Below, piece by piece: positions 20,382-31,833 of a stretch of 31,902 nt of DNA. Every line of letters begins with the position of its first letter. Position 1 is the stretch's first letter. Where the stretch lies: positions 1 to 31,902 of the forward strand of contig FTLJ01000849.1 of the NCBI GenBank assembly GCA_900155495.1. The letters are read 5' to 3'. A program made the translations under genes and the position numbers. This DNA is from Porogramme epimiltina. Its lineage: Eukaryota > Basidiomycota > Agaricomycetes > Polyporales > Polyporaceae. Below the pieces are notes generated by a model. That model did no database searches. It worked only from the letters and a program-made list of their open reading frames with translations, and had not been told where the DNA came from.

Positions 20382-23146
20382 ATGAACTCGACATCCCCCG
20401 CGCCGCGCTCCTTTGCGCGTCCGCAGCGCGCCGACCAAAGCACCGAGAGCCGGAGTTCCGTGCTGCGCGCGTCCATTCTCGAAAGCGCCCTAGAGCTCGG
20501 CGTCGGCACAAACCGCACGGTCGCCAACTGGATATTTAACGCGGTAGACGAGGAGGACGAGGACGAGACCGAGGTGCGCTGCAACTATCTCGCTTGGGCC
20601 ACTGGCCTTGCTAAGCACAGTTTTCTGGGCACGCCCAGGCCAGCTCGCCCGGCCTCACCTATTCATCCACCGCGACTTCGGAAGAGTCGAATCTCTCCGC
20701 TGGATTTGCGCAGCGCTCCCAGCCAGGCGTTGGGACTTTCGTCGATGGGAAGGATGCCCTCAGCCTCGACACCTCCTTACAACAATATCCCAGCCGGAAT
20801 GTCCTCACCCCCGACCCGACCCGACGGGCACTGCAGTTCGACCTCAGCGGGGCCACCTCCCCTCGCGCGTTATCCCCCGCACCTCCGCCTTCGACGCTCT
20901 CTACTCAATCCAAGAACAAGCTGCGGAAGAACCGGCCAGATGGGTACGAGAGCGATGGGGGATACATGAGTGAGAGCGGGAAGGCGAAGAAAGAGAGGGA
21001 GAAGAAGGAGAAGAAGGAACAAAAGGAGAGGGAGAAGGCGGAGAAAAAGAAGGCGAAGAAGGCGAAGGGTGGGGATGGAGCGGCGACGGACTACGACAGC
21101 GATGGCGGGTACGTCTCTGAGACCTCTGCGAAGAGGAAGAAGAGCAAGAAGGAGAAGAAAGACAAGTCCAAGCCCAAGGACGGCGAGTACCCCGCTACGG
21201 ACTACGAGACGGACAAAGGCTACTCGTCAAGTTTCTCCAGGAGCAAGTCCCGCAAGAAGAAGGCCGTCACTCCGTCCGCGGGCGACCCCGATGATTCCGA
21301 CGGTGGCTATCTCTCGGAGGCGTCGAAGAAGAAACGTTTCTTCAAACTAGGGTCTAAGCCTCGTAAAAAGGATTCACTTGACTCTCAGCAGGAGCCACCA
21401 CCGGTCCCGTCTCTCCCAGTCATTCCACACCCCATCGCCGATATGTTCAGCCGCTCGAATACCCCCCTATACCCTGATTCCCGCAATGCCACCCCATTAC
21501 CCCCTGAAGATACTTCCGCCACCCTCCGTCCCAGCGAAGACTCCTTTGCATCCACAAGCGCAACAGATCAGACGGATGAGACTACTGTCGAGTCTGACGA
21601 GCGATCCGAATCTCCTCACTCAGGGGAAGGCCTCACAAGAGCCTTCCGGGACGCCGAGTCTGTACGTTCACCCAGCATCGACTTCCTGTCAACCTTCCGC
21701 CGTGGTACAAGCCCCAGCAGCCGTCCCCTCTCTCCGTCTAGGTTCCGTGCCTTCTCCCCAACTTCAGATTCCCCGAGCAGCCCCCTTTCTCCAGGATCAC
21801 CCGCTCCTGCTCTATCACCTTCAAAGTCTGTCAAGGCGCGCCCAAAGATATCTGCCCCGAATACTACTACCCTGGCGCCGAAGCATGTCCCCCTACCCCT
21901 AACTTTAACTCCGCCCACGCCGACCGGCTTGCACCATCCCACACGAACACCCCCTTCTCCAGACCCCTCTTACGTGCTTGTCACCCCAGGACCTTCCACA
22001 CCTCCGGCAGCGATCGAAATTGGCCACCACTCAAGCTCGAGCCTCACTTCATCCATGTTTGAGCTGCCCGGTCAGACACCTCAGCGCCCGCATGTCCTGG
22101 CGTACTACGATCTGCCACCGCCCAGTCCACCGCCCAACGGCCCCCTCCCTGATGTGCCGTCAGACATATCACGAAGCACAAGCCCGTCCTGGAGCATGAT
22201 GGATTCCTCGCATTCGCGCTTCCCACGTTCAGCTCCTGCGGACACGAATGACCCGCGCGGCCTGCAACAGCGCCCGATGGCGTCCCCGCTCGATCGCGAC
22301 CCGCGGCCCACGACCGCCGCACCCCACCCGCTCTCTCGCGAGATCACCGTGGACGTGCCGACGATCGTGGAGCCGACCCCTCCCGTGCAGCGCGGGCGCG
22401 TGTCCCCCTTCCCCACCGCGCCCGTCCTCCCGCGGGAGCAGACGACGGGGCTGATGCGGCAGACGTCCAAGATGACGCGCGAGGCCGTCGGCCGTGCGCT
22501 GCGCAACGGCAATGGGCCCGCCTCTGCGAGCCCGTACCCGCCGAGCAGTGACCGCTGGCCGGCGCAGGAGCGCATCGTCATCCAGCGCGGCCCTGCTTCT
22601 GCGCAGCCATTGGGCGCCAGCGGCTGGCCGACACGCGACCAGCAGCTCGGTGTGCGCTCCTCGTCCGCGATGGGCATGCGGCGAGTGGGCGCGGGCGTGG
22701 GTGGGCCTCGTACCGGGCACGAGTCGTGGATCGACTACGGGGATGATGACGAGGACGACTCGCCCTCGCCTCCGACGACGATCGTCCCGTCCGCGGAGCC
22801 GTCGCCTGATGTCCGCGCGATCCTTGCAGGGTTCCGCGCGCAGCAGGAGGCGGCGAAGGGCGGGCTGCGCGCGCCGGACGTGGCGTCTGGGCGCGACACG
22901 GTGTCAGGGATCGTTGCGGGCTACGAACGGGAGACGGTCTACCTCGGCGTCGACGAGGAGGGCGGGGACCGCTCGAGCGTCTGGAGCGAGGCGAACACGG
23001 ACGCCGGGAGCCGCTCGAGCTTCCTCGATGGCGAGCGTAGCGCGGCTATTCGTGCGAAGTTCATTCAACGCGTCGAGGCGATGTACGGCAAGGACGTTAT
23101 CCCGCCTGTCCCTTCGCTGGGAGAAGGGGTGACCCCGGCTCGGTGA
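20382..23146 (+). CDS. Large intrinsically disordered protein with SDGGYxSE repeats
   Basis: Family not recognised. Exon 1 (20382-20573) and exon 2 (20639-23146) give 899 residues; the 65-bp intron junction is in frame. The N-terminus (about 1-64) may fold: SSVLRASILESALELGVG then VANWIFNAVDEEDE looks helical. After it the protein is low complexity: Ser/Pro/Thr-rich, then a highly charged Lys/Glu stretch (about residues 190-225). Four copies of a motif near SDGGYxSE follow the pattern ESDGGYMSES, DSDGGYVSET, ETDKGYSSSF, DSDGGYLSEA, separated by Lys-rich linkers. A very Pro/Ser-rich middle leads to a C-terminal part with an acidic patch (DYGDDDEDDSPSP), a likely helix (DVRAILAGFRAQQEAA) and the ending MYGKDVIPPVPSLGEG. 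The repeated Asp-Ser-Asp and Ser-Glu contexts resemble CK2-type phosphorylation sites (inference). A scaffold role is possible but unsupported. Confidence 0.85.
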
Positions 23147-23948
23147 CCGACACACCCGGATCTGTCCCCGTTTCTGTCCTCATGCTCTCTTGGTGGTGTG
23201 TATGTACGCATACTTCTTCCGTTCACGGGTTTCGTTTCGCACTCAGGGTTCTCTCATACTGTATGTCTTCCGCTACTTTCATTGTTCCCACCTCGCTGCC
23301 ATTCGCTCATCCTCACACTCTTTCATCGGGATACCAGGACTTCCGCAGGCCTGGGTGCCTGCTCGTCCGTCCACTCCCTTGGTACCTCTATTAGGCGCGT
23401 TTTTATCTCGTTTCCGCTGTTAGAGCTTGGAGCCTCTCTTATTTCACATTCGTTGTATTTGTTACTATGTTATCCCCGCGATATAGCATACTTTTCAACA
23501 TGCCACAGTACGATGAATCAAGTATATCGCCCTGACCAGGTAATGGACATTTCGCGCCCGTCCGGAACGGAGCAGCAGTGGCGGACTCTCACCATTGTGG
23601 CGTAACCTTCTTACATTGTACAGATTATCTACGCGCTATGCGCGCCTTACGGTCACGAGTAAGCGCGTCGCTTCTCCTTCGGACAATTGTGGTCTTCTAA
23701 CATGCAACGTCAACTTCAGATTGTCTCTTTGGGCAGTTATTCCTCCGTGGAGAACAGCTCCATAACGCGGGAACAATAGTGCCGTCACCTGGTATCAGGT
23801 TCTGTGCTACGAACGTACCTTCGCGAAGCATCTTCAGGAATCCGCGCACTGCGGGATCTCACTTGCTTTGCTGGGGGTCAAGGCGGGCTGAAGCCGTATA
23901 AGTATCTCATAGGCGTTGCGCCGTGCTCCCGTCCAACACCCTCGCAAA
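23147..23948. other. Intergenic region and promoter of the A-T-R reductase
   Basis: Begins with the 3' UTR of the disordered-protein gene. Open frames here are short and unconvincing. A TATA box lies near the right end. Confidence 0.6.
23897..23904 (+). promoter_or_regulatory. TATA box of the A-T-R reductase gene
   Basis: TATAAGTA lies 52 bp before the start codon, close enough that the 5' UTR would be short. It is consistent with an inducible, metabolism-type promoter. Confidence 0.6.
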
Positions 23949-26900
23949 ATGGCACCCGAGATGGCCTTTCGCTCTCCGCGCTCGCTCATCGAAGCCGGGA
24001 CGTCTATTCCCGACTTGTACGAGTGGAATGCGCGCGAGAACGCCGAGTACCCCCTATTCCGCTTTCACGACGGCGGCGCGGTGCGGGTTATCACCTACGG
24101 GAATACAATCTCGGCCATCCGGAAGGTAGCAAGACACGTATGCTCCCTTGTTGGAAACAAAGAACGCCTACCCATAGCAGTCCTTGCCAACGTCGGTATG
24201 TGTCGCGGCTTTCATTTTTCGATATGCACTGCCCCAACTAAGACTATTCTTCTAGACTCGATCACCTATTGCGTTAACTCCGTCGGAATCCTGCGCGCCG
24301 GACATATCCTATTTCCTGTTTCCGTCCGCAACGGAGCAGCGGCCGTGGCAGACTTACTACGACGGACCGGTTGCAGCCATGTCCTAGTGTCTCAAGATGA
24401 ACACATGTTGTCCATTGCTGAACAAGCCGCTCGTGAAGTTCCAGGCGTTATGATATATCCCATACAGTTGTTCGACGACCTATTTTCCCGGCCCGAGCTG
24501 CCAATAGATGCTGCCAGCGATGAGCCAGCGCTACCGAACCGTTACGATATCGATGACGTCGCTATGATATTGCACTCCTCCGGTGAGTTCTTTCATGCTG
24601 CTGTGATGTCATTGAATACTAATGGTAATCTACAGGTTCCACGGGTCATCCGAAACCAATCTACTGGACCCATAGGAGGATGGTCAGTAGAGGAACAACA
24701 CCATGTACGTATCGTCATCAACTCGACTTTATCACATGCTTATGCACTCTTGTTAAGGGTATGGTGAGGTCGACTTCAAGGGCCTGGTATTCGCCTGCCA
24801 CGGGATACCCATGTTCCACGCGCAAGGCATTTCGTACTATTCTACCGCAGTAGGTAGCACTTGCTGGCACCTATATGTGAATGCTGAGCGCCACTTGTTT
24901 CCAGGTCGTAACCGGCAGCGTGATGGCCGTCTTTCCACCGAGATGCCCACCCGTCGTCCCTAACTCGGAAAATGTGTTTGAAGCGGCCGTAGCTACCTCT
25001 GCCGACTACATTGTCACGGTTCCGCCGTTTGTTGAAGTGAGAGCATCTATAGATCGATTTCTTCGCCTGACACTCTGCTGATTGTTCTTCTCAGCAATGG
25101 TCCTGCGACTCCGAAAAGGTGGAGCACATGCAGCGTATAAGAGGGATCGTGAGTACAACGTCATCCTACCGCGTTACCAGAGCTCCTTTGCTAAGGGTGG
25201 AACTCCCCAGGTCTTCGGCGGGGCGGAGCTTAGGCAGGAGGTTGGAGATGCACTAGCGTTCGTCGGCGTCTCTCTGGTCATAGTGTACGGCTGGTGTGTG
25301 TCCTTTGCAGTACCAAGCTTATATGCAGGTGCTGACCAGGTGGGAATGGGGTGCAGCACGGAAGTTGGCGCGATTGCCAATGTCATCCCCGGTCGGTTGG
25401 TTCCCTTTCAGATAGTCTAGTGCACTAACTGACTCGTGGATTCGACAGGTAACCCCAGAATGGAGTGGCCCTGGTTTACTATCACTCCATGGGTACAAAC
25501 GGTTCAAATCGACGCTGGTGATGGTAAATTTGAAATCGTCGTGCTTGTACGTATGATTCTATTTCCACTCATGGCCGGGCGTCTAAGGGCATCGTGTAGT
25601 CTCCCCCAGACTGCCCGCTTGCTGCAACCAACACCAAGATTGAGGGACGAGATGCCTTCGCCACTAACGATCTAGTAGTCCCACACCCCTCTAAGCAAGG
25701 TCTGTGGAAGATTCACGGAAGACGGGATGATCAAATAGTGCTTGCGAACGGCGAGAAGGTATTGTAAACGTTGTTTTCATGAAGCTCTCGGCCTCACTCT
25801 TACCTGAATAAACCCTTAGACTAATCCGATTCCGATGGGTACAGAGCTTCCTCCAATACTTCAGTATCTGCATCTGATGCGCCGCTGGTGTAGAACGCAT
25901 TATCAACGAGGATCCACATATTGAGGACTGCATTGTGTTCGGAAACGGCCGGCTTCAGAATGGAGTCCTCGTGCTTCCTGAACCCGAGTTCTCGTTCGAT
26001 CCCCACGACGAAGCTGTGTTAGCAGAGTTTAGGAATCTTGTCTGGTAAGCCTTATATCTCTTCGATAAACCCACCGCTCACCTGCTTCAAGGCCGAGTAT
26101 TGAGCGGGCAAACAATTACGCTCCCCAGCATTCACGGATATTCAAGGAGGTGCGCAGTTCGACCATCGTACCAAACTGAATGCTGACCGACATCCGTCAT
26201 TGATGCAGATGATACTCGTGGCCAATTTATCGAAACCTTTCGACTACAATGCTAAGGGAAATCTTCGCCGAAATCCTATTTTGCAGCGCTACGCAGAGGA
26301 AGTCGAGGAGCTCTATAGCAATATTGAACAGAGTACCCAATGTGACATAGAACTCCCCATGAGTTGGGATGCAGCGCGCACGAAAAGTTTCATACGGACC
26401 GTGGTACATCGAGTCCTCGTGCGCCCAGTATCCGATGACGCAGATATATTTCTCAACGGTTGTGATAGGTGAGGAAAGTGAAATGTGCGTGTCTATGCGT
26501 TCTCATTATCAGCAGTTTGCAGGCGACTTGGATCCGGAACACCATATTGCGCGCAATCCGCGAATCTTCATCTTCAGTCGCCAGTCAATTGCCCATGGAC
26601 GCCGTTTTCAAGGCACCTACCATTTCAGCACTTACACATATCGTCCTTCGTGTATTCTATGGATCTCCTGAGTCCCCGCCAAACACGACATCAATGCAGA
26701 ACCTAGAAGAGATGGTTGAACACTATATTTCCGGCCTCGGTACTCGCCCGCAACAACTGCGCCCACGTAATATCACGAGGGACGTAGTCCTCGTCACCGG
26801 AACAACGGGAGGCTTTGGTTGTGATATCCTAGAGCACTTGCTGAGGGACGATAAGGTGGACACCGTATATGCCTTCAATAGAGTTGGTGCGAAGTCAATG

Positions 26901-28135
26901 GAGAGGCAGCTGGCCCAGTTCAGAAAGCGCGGGCATGACGAAGCACTCCTTGCGTCCCCCAGTTTAAAGATGGTCGAAGTTGATCTCCATGCACCGAATT
27001 TCAGTATCGAATCAAGTTTACTCGCAGAGGTGGGTGTACGTTCTCTCCCACCACGTAGCCAATGCTGAACCCTCATCAATATCATGAAGATCCGGGATTC
27101 CGTTACCCACATAATGCATAATGGTAGCTTTAAACGCTTTTGTGCCTCCTCGTCGGTTCACTATTTACATCACAGCTTGGAGAGTTGACTTCCTCGTCAC
27201 TTTGCCGACTTTCGATAACGATCTCAAGGCAGTCCAAAATCTACTCAACCTCGCGTTGAGTTCACCATATGTCGAGCCACCCAGATTCCAGTTTGTTAGC
27301 TCCGTCGGGGTACTCCGCCGTAAGCGCATTGCTTCTCGACGGAATGCTCCCCGTCTAACGTCGAATAGATGCTGCTGCGGATGCACCCATACTTGAAGCT
27401 CGAGTGCCAGCCTCGTTTGCTCTGGGCTCCGGCTATGGTGAAGCAAAGTGGATCGCAGAGGAAATAGTTCTACGAACCTCCTTGCGCGAGGGAATTCCAG
27501 GAGCCGTCATCCGTCTCGGTCAAGTATGTGGCGACAAATTTGGCCACTGGAATGAGAAGGAATGGTTCCCCGCAATGGTCAAATCTGGATTATTCACGCG
27601 ATGCCTGCCGGATATTGACAGTGTAAATGTCTCCGTTCACGTGCTCATTACTCGTTTGGTCGCTGACACATTTTCATTGGATTGCGTGGCGCAGACAGCT
27701 GCGTTCATCCCCAGTTACCCCGCAGCTCGCGCTTTCATAGAGATGCGCCATTCTTCCTCCCCGGTCCTCCATCTTTCGCACTCCCGGCCGGTGGATTGGA
27801 CTACACTGATGCAACCCATCGCTGAGGAACTCGGGGTTCCGCTCGTCCCGCTCGCCCGTTGGGTAGACGCTCTTACGCAAATTGCGGACTCTGAAAACAA
27901 CTCGGGCCCCAGTCGGTCTGACGTGCGCAGAAACCCCGCACTCACTCTTCTAGGTTTGTTCCGCTCGTGGGCGAACGCGACTGGTTCCCAGGCGGGACCG
28001 GTGAGCGCTCTCAATATCTCCACGGAGAAGGCACAAAGTGCATCAGAGACTCTCCGACATCTGCCCGCGCTGTCTGCAGAGGCTGCGAAGGCGTGGGTCG
28101 CAGCATGGCGGAAATCCGGTTCTCTTGAAGAGTGA
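23949..28135 (+). CDS. NRPS-like adenylate-forming reductase (A-T-R carboxylic acid reductase)
   Basis: Activates a carboxylic acid with ATP, loads it on a phosphopantetheine arm and releases it with NADPH as aldehyde or alcohol. Exons: 23949-24195, 24256-24582, 24636-24704, 24758-24849, 24905-25036, 25095-25148, 25211-25293, 25357-25391, 25449-25546, 25600-25758, 25820-25838, 25894-26044, 26092-26149, 26209-26468, 26516-27029, 27090-27123, 27176-27319, 27369-27622, 27695-28135. They join in frame with no internal stop: 1056 residues, the usual family length. A domain: LHSSGSTGHPKPI (about 187-199), VYGCTEVG (about 332-339), IHGRRDDQIVLANGEK (about 417-432). T domain: GCDSLQAT with carrier Ser about 595. 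R domain: LVTGTTGGFG (about 687-696) and catalytic YGEAK (Tyr848, Lys852). There is no condensation domain, so it does not make peptide bonds. Basidiomycete relatives reduce small aryl or amino acids (family knowledge); the substrate here is not readable. Monooxygenase B follows on the same strand. Confidence 0.95.
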
Positions 28136-28969
28136 TCGTGGGAGCATGCGGAGACTGGAGGCATACGGAAGGTTCAATCTCTCGAAGGACTCAAGTCAGG
28201 GATCCTTCCGCCGACGACCATTTGATAGGTTCGGTTTCTTTAATCGTCGTGCATGTGATCCGCTGACAGTCGGATTGCAGAACTTGTATTTCTGATGAAA
28301 CTATGCCGGACTGTATTTCACACGCACGCCAAACAGTATGAACGAAACGGCCCGATCCAGTCCAAAGTTACGTACCGTGAAGTATATATGAAGGTGTGAC
28401 TGTCCGGTTTTCTGAGAAAGATTTCTCCGTTATGTCGTCCGCAAACTCGCGAGTTCTCGAGGAAGATCATTTCCGCCCAATATGCCTGAATATGAGGGGC
28501 ACAAGACCCAGAACTACCACGCCGCTGTCAGCTGCGATTGAGTTTGTTGGAGCATCACCTCAAGCGCGTGCGTCGGACTCAGTGCCCATGCACTTTTGTG
28601 TTTTTTCAGGGGTATCAAAGCTTCCTTCGTAGAAGGCCCATATTTACCGCCTTAGTGGCTGCGATCTACGGTTACTGCCTTAAGCACGTCGGTAATCTTA
28701 GGATTCAAGCTTCTACCGTATCATAGGGTCCGCTGATACAATCGCTCACACGCGGGCGTCGTTCTTGACGTGAGTTTCTTCTGTTCTACCAGGGAACATC
28801 GGTTATTGTGCGAGGACCACGGCACGGAATAGGAGTGCCTACCCCTACCTCGGCCGTTGTCAATTGATTTGAGGGTGATATGTAGGCATACATCGACAGC
28901 TCGGGCCTGGCCTACGTGGCCACATATCTACCGCGACGACCCTCGTACTATCACCCCTGCATTCTCAAC
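28136..28969. other. Intergenic region with a possible small spliced gene
   Basis: Between the reductase and monooxygenase B. A TATA-like TATATAT (28383-28389) precedes ATG 28432 by 43 bp. A donor-like GTGCGT near 28566 and a strong acceptor TTTTTTCAG ending at about 28610 could define a 42-bp intron. No reading through it gives a recognised protein, so I do not call a CDS. Confidence 0.35.
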
Positions 28970-30938
28970 ATGGAGCACATTCCTACGCCTCTGCCCACCC
29001 GTGTTGCCATTGTGTGAGTAATTCTTTTCATGAAGACTTCATGGGTTTCTGACATTCTATGATAGAGGAGCCGGGATGGGCGGGCTCGTCCTTGCAGTTT
29101 TCCTCCAGAAATACTCTCCAGCTACTCAGATCGACCTCTACGAGTCTACGGATGAATTGACTGATGTCGGTGTTGGCATTGGGATGTTCCCCCGTGTGTG
29201 GGAGATAGTTCGGTTTTTAGGGCTTGAAGACGACTTGCTCGAGGTTGCCGGGATTTCGAAAGACTCTCCCCGTAAGCATTGAAGACGATTATTTACGACT
29301 GCATTCCGAGTCTCACAACTTCTCTCAGTACAATCCATGCGTCACTTCAAAGCTGACGAACCTAAGGCAATCCAGTTCTGGGAGCTCACTCCGAGACGTG
29401 AGCACTCCTCAGCATTGTTTCACGTCTTTGCGGTATACCCACCTACCTTGGTATGCCTCTTGCAGTGCGTACATTCCACCGTTCCCAACTGCAGCAGGTC
29501 CTCGCGAAGCACCTCCAAAACCGATCCTCAATTATCCACTTCTCCAAGCGCCTCGTTTCATACACAGATCCAACAGTCTCCAACTCTGCCCCTACAGGCA
29601 TGGAGCCAATTACTCTTCACTTTAAAGACGGTACATCTGCCACATGCGACCTCCTCGTCGGCTCAGACGGCATCCGCTCTACCGTCCGGCGCGTAATGTT
29701 TACAAATTTAGCTGATAGGGCCGCTCAAGAAGGTTCCCATGAGAGGGCCGCGGAACTTCGGCGCATGGTGGACCCTGCTTGGTGTGGTATGGTCGCTTAT
29801 CGCGGACTTGTTCCCGCGAGCTCGCTCCCAGATGACGCCCTCAAGGATGCCCTCAAGCCAACGATTGTGAGCGTCCCTACGTTGCGACTGGAGCTATTCT
29901 CGTTCTGTCAGTGCTGAACTCATCGCGGCTGTCTTATCAGCGCATAGGGAAAGACAAGGTCTGACTCTCCGTTCCGCATCTGGATGTAGGTCGGAGCACT
30001 AATCGTCATGGGTTTTCAACAGAACATCGTCAGTTACCCGATCCTGCAGGGGAAGATGATCAACGTTGCCGCTTTCGTGTATACACCAGGTAGCGAAGGC
30101 ACAGTCTACAACGGGCCCTGGGCTACTCCTGTCACCGCAGAAGAGGTTGCGAAACATTATACCTCCTGGGACCCCGCTGCCCCCCGTCTCCTCAAGGTAA
30201 GGGACACCTATCTATCCGTCTAGCATTATAGTTCGTAAACTGATGGGTCGTCGCCTAGCACATGGACAAACCGCTCCTCTGGGCGATACACAGAGTCCGA
30301 GAGCTACCGACGTTTGTCCACGGACGTGTTGCCCTCCTTGGGGATGCGGTACGTCTCCTGATTGACTTCAACCATCATATCGATTCGCGAGGTCCGCTTT
30401 GATTGAGTCTGTGATGCTTTCCCCTACAGGCTCACGCAATGACACCCTTCCAAGCTGCGGGAGCAAGCCAGGCCATCGAGGCGCGTCCAGTCTCGAGCTT
30501 TGGTCTTGCCCGCCGGTCTGCTGATATCAGATTACACCCACACAGGACGGTTTCATCCTTGCCTCAGCCCTCTCCAATCCATCGGTGACCATCTCGCACC
30601 TCCCAGCGGTGCTCAAAGTATACGACGAAACATGCCGGCCGCTCGGGCAGGCCGTGCAGCACGCGTCGGACGAGAACGGCCACATCTACCAACTGCACCG
30701 CCTCGGCTGGGAGGATGTGACACCTGCGGAGAGCGCGGCGGGCGGTTTTACGCCGGCGCGGCTCGCGGTCATAGCGGATGCGCTCGACAATGCATTCGAG
30801 TGGTCGTTTAAGAGTAGCATTTCGGGTGATCGGCAGCGGGTGCTCGAGGCAGTGGCTGAACTGTGTTCTTCAGAGAATAGCTCGAAGTATAAGCGCGGTG
30901 GTAGAGTGCCAGTGCCCGGAATGAAATCACATTTGTAA
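28970..30938 (+). CDS. FAD-dependent monooxygenase, salicylate-hydroxylase-like (copy B)
   Basis: Paralogue of copy A, on the opposite strand. Exons: 28970-29013, 29066-29271, 29329-29397, 29466-29866, 29941-29958, 30023-30196, 30259-30348, 30430-30480, 30546-30938; 481 residues. FAD motif GAGMGG (about 16-21), acidic residue in IDLYES, DG motif VGSDGIRSTVRR and GD motif GRVALLGDAAHAMTPFQAAG are all present. The glycine third from the end of the GD motif of copy A is Ala here. Exon 2 is 50/68 residues identical to copy A by hand count. Seven introns are GT-AG; intron 8 (30481-30545) begins GC where copy A begins GT. If it is not spliced, the frame shifts before the last 131 residues. The C-terminus is about 16 residues longer than in A. 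It starts 835 bp after the A-T-R reductase on the same strand, which suggests a shared pathway. An AATAAA signal follows the stop. Confidence 0.92.
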
Positions 30939-31833
30939 TATCAGCCTGTGGCATTCAATAAACAGTCATTAGTGCTAATCAAAACTTCACTAGTCCTAGT
31001 AAACAGTACAAATGGTCTCAAAGCCACTCGGCTCCAACTGGGACGGAGACCGCCAGACGAGTGAGCTGAGCCTGCATGAAGCTTTTGTGCAGTCTTTCCA
31101 CAATGTTCTCCGGCTCATGATTATACACGATCCTGTACGAGAAATGATATCCGATATCAACGAGTAACATAGTCAACAACTGTCTAGGTAACAGATGGTC
31201 ATGAAATGAGATATTCGGCCTGCGTCGCCCGCATAAGGTATATTTCTATCCTGCTAACTGCCACTGCTCTGATCTCCTAAAAATATTCTGGTTGTTTTCT
31301 GCGATGATGATATGTATAGTATCTAGGGATGGTAGAAACGAAAAGGCGAGCCCCGAGAACACCGAAAATTGTACCCTTACACCAGCTGCAGTGGTTATGG
31401 ATCCGGTGTACATGGACTCCTCGCCAGCCTCTAACGAATGCTCTACAACATCATTGAGCCTGATAACCAAGTTTCGCAGCCGAACAAGACGATAGAGCCA
31501 CAAATGAGTTGCATTGATCTACATTAATTCGTGAGCATTTTCGGTGTCAGAGACATGGGATTGGGCGCACCAGAGCACTATGAACGGAGTACATTGAGCG
31601 TCCGGGTTTCCCTTTAACAGTGATGTCCAGCAGACACAGGTCTGCGAGAATGTTTTCTTCAGGCTTGATGGTGAGGTGCAAGTAGTGGGTCAGGAGGCGT
31701 AAGGGTAACTTGTTAACGAGCAACTCTTCGGGGCGTGCAACATCAGAAAAAAAGCCGCCGGCCCGTAGCGCCACAGGGGCGGGTGTATCGCGTTCGATAG
31801 CGCCGGCACATGCCTCATTGCGTGCTGTAGCCG
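30939..31833. other. Intergenic region with two weak minus-strand frames
   Basis: No gene can be called. Two minus-strand frames have protein-like composition: 31246-31503 (contains FSVFSGLAFSFLPSLDTI) and 31547-31843 (contains RPEELLVNKLPLRLLTHY). They may be exons or remnants of a gene that starts beyond the right edge. I recognise neither. Confidence 0.4.
30957..30962 (+). terminator. Polyadenylation signal of monooxygenase B
   Basis: A perfect AATAAA 19 bp after the stop codon. Fungal poly(A) signals are loose, so this is suggestive only. Confidence 0.5.

Noticed and set aside
23949..28135. A-T-R reductase as a pseudogene, because its frames break many times
   Set aside because: Each break coincides with a GT-AG intron of 47-72 bp, and the spliced exons keep phase across all 19 exons with every core motif present.
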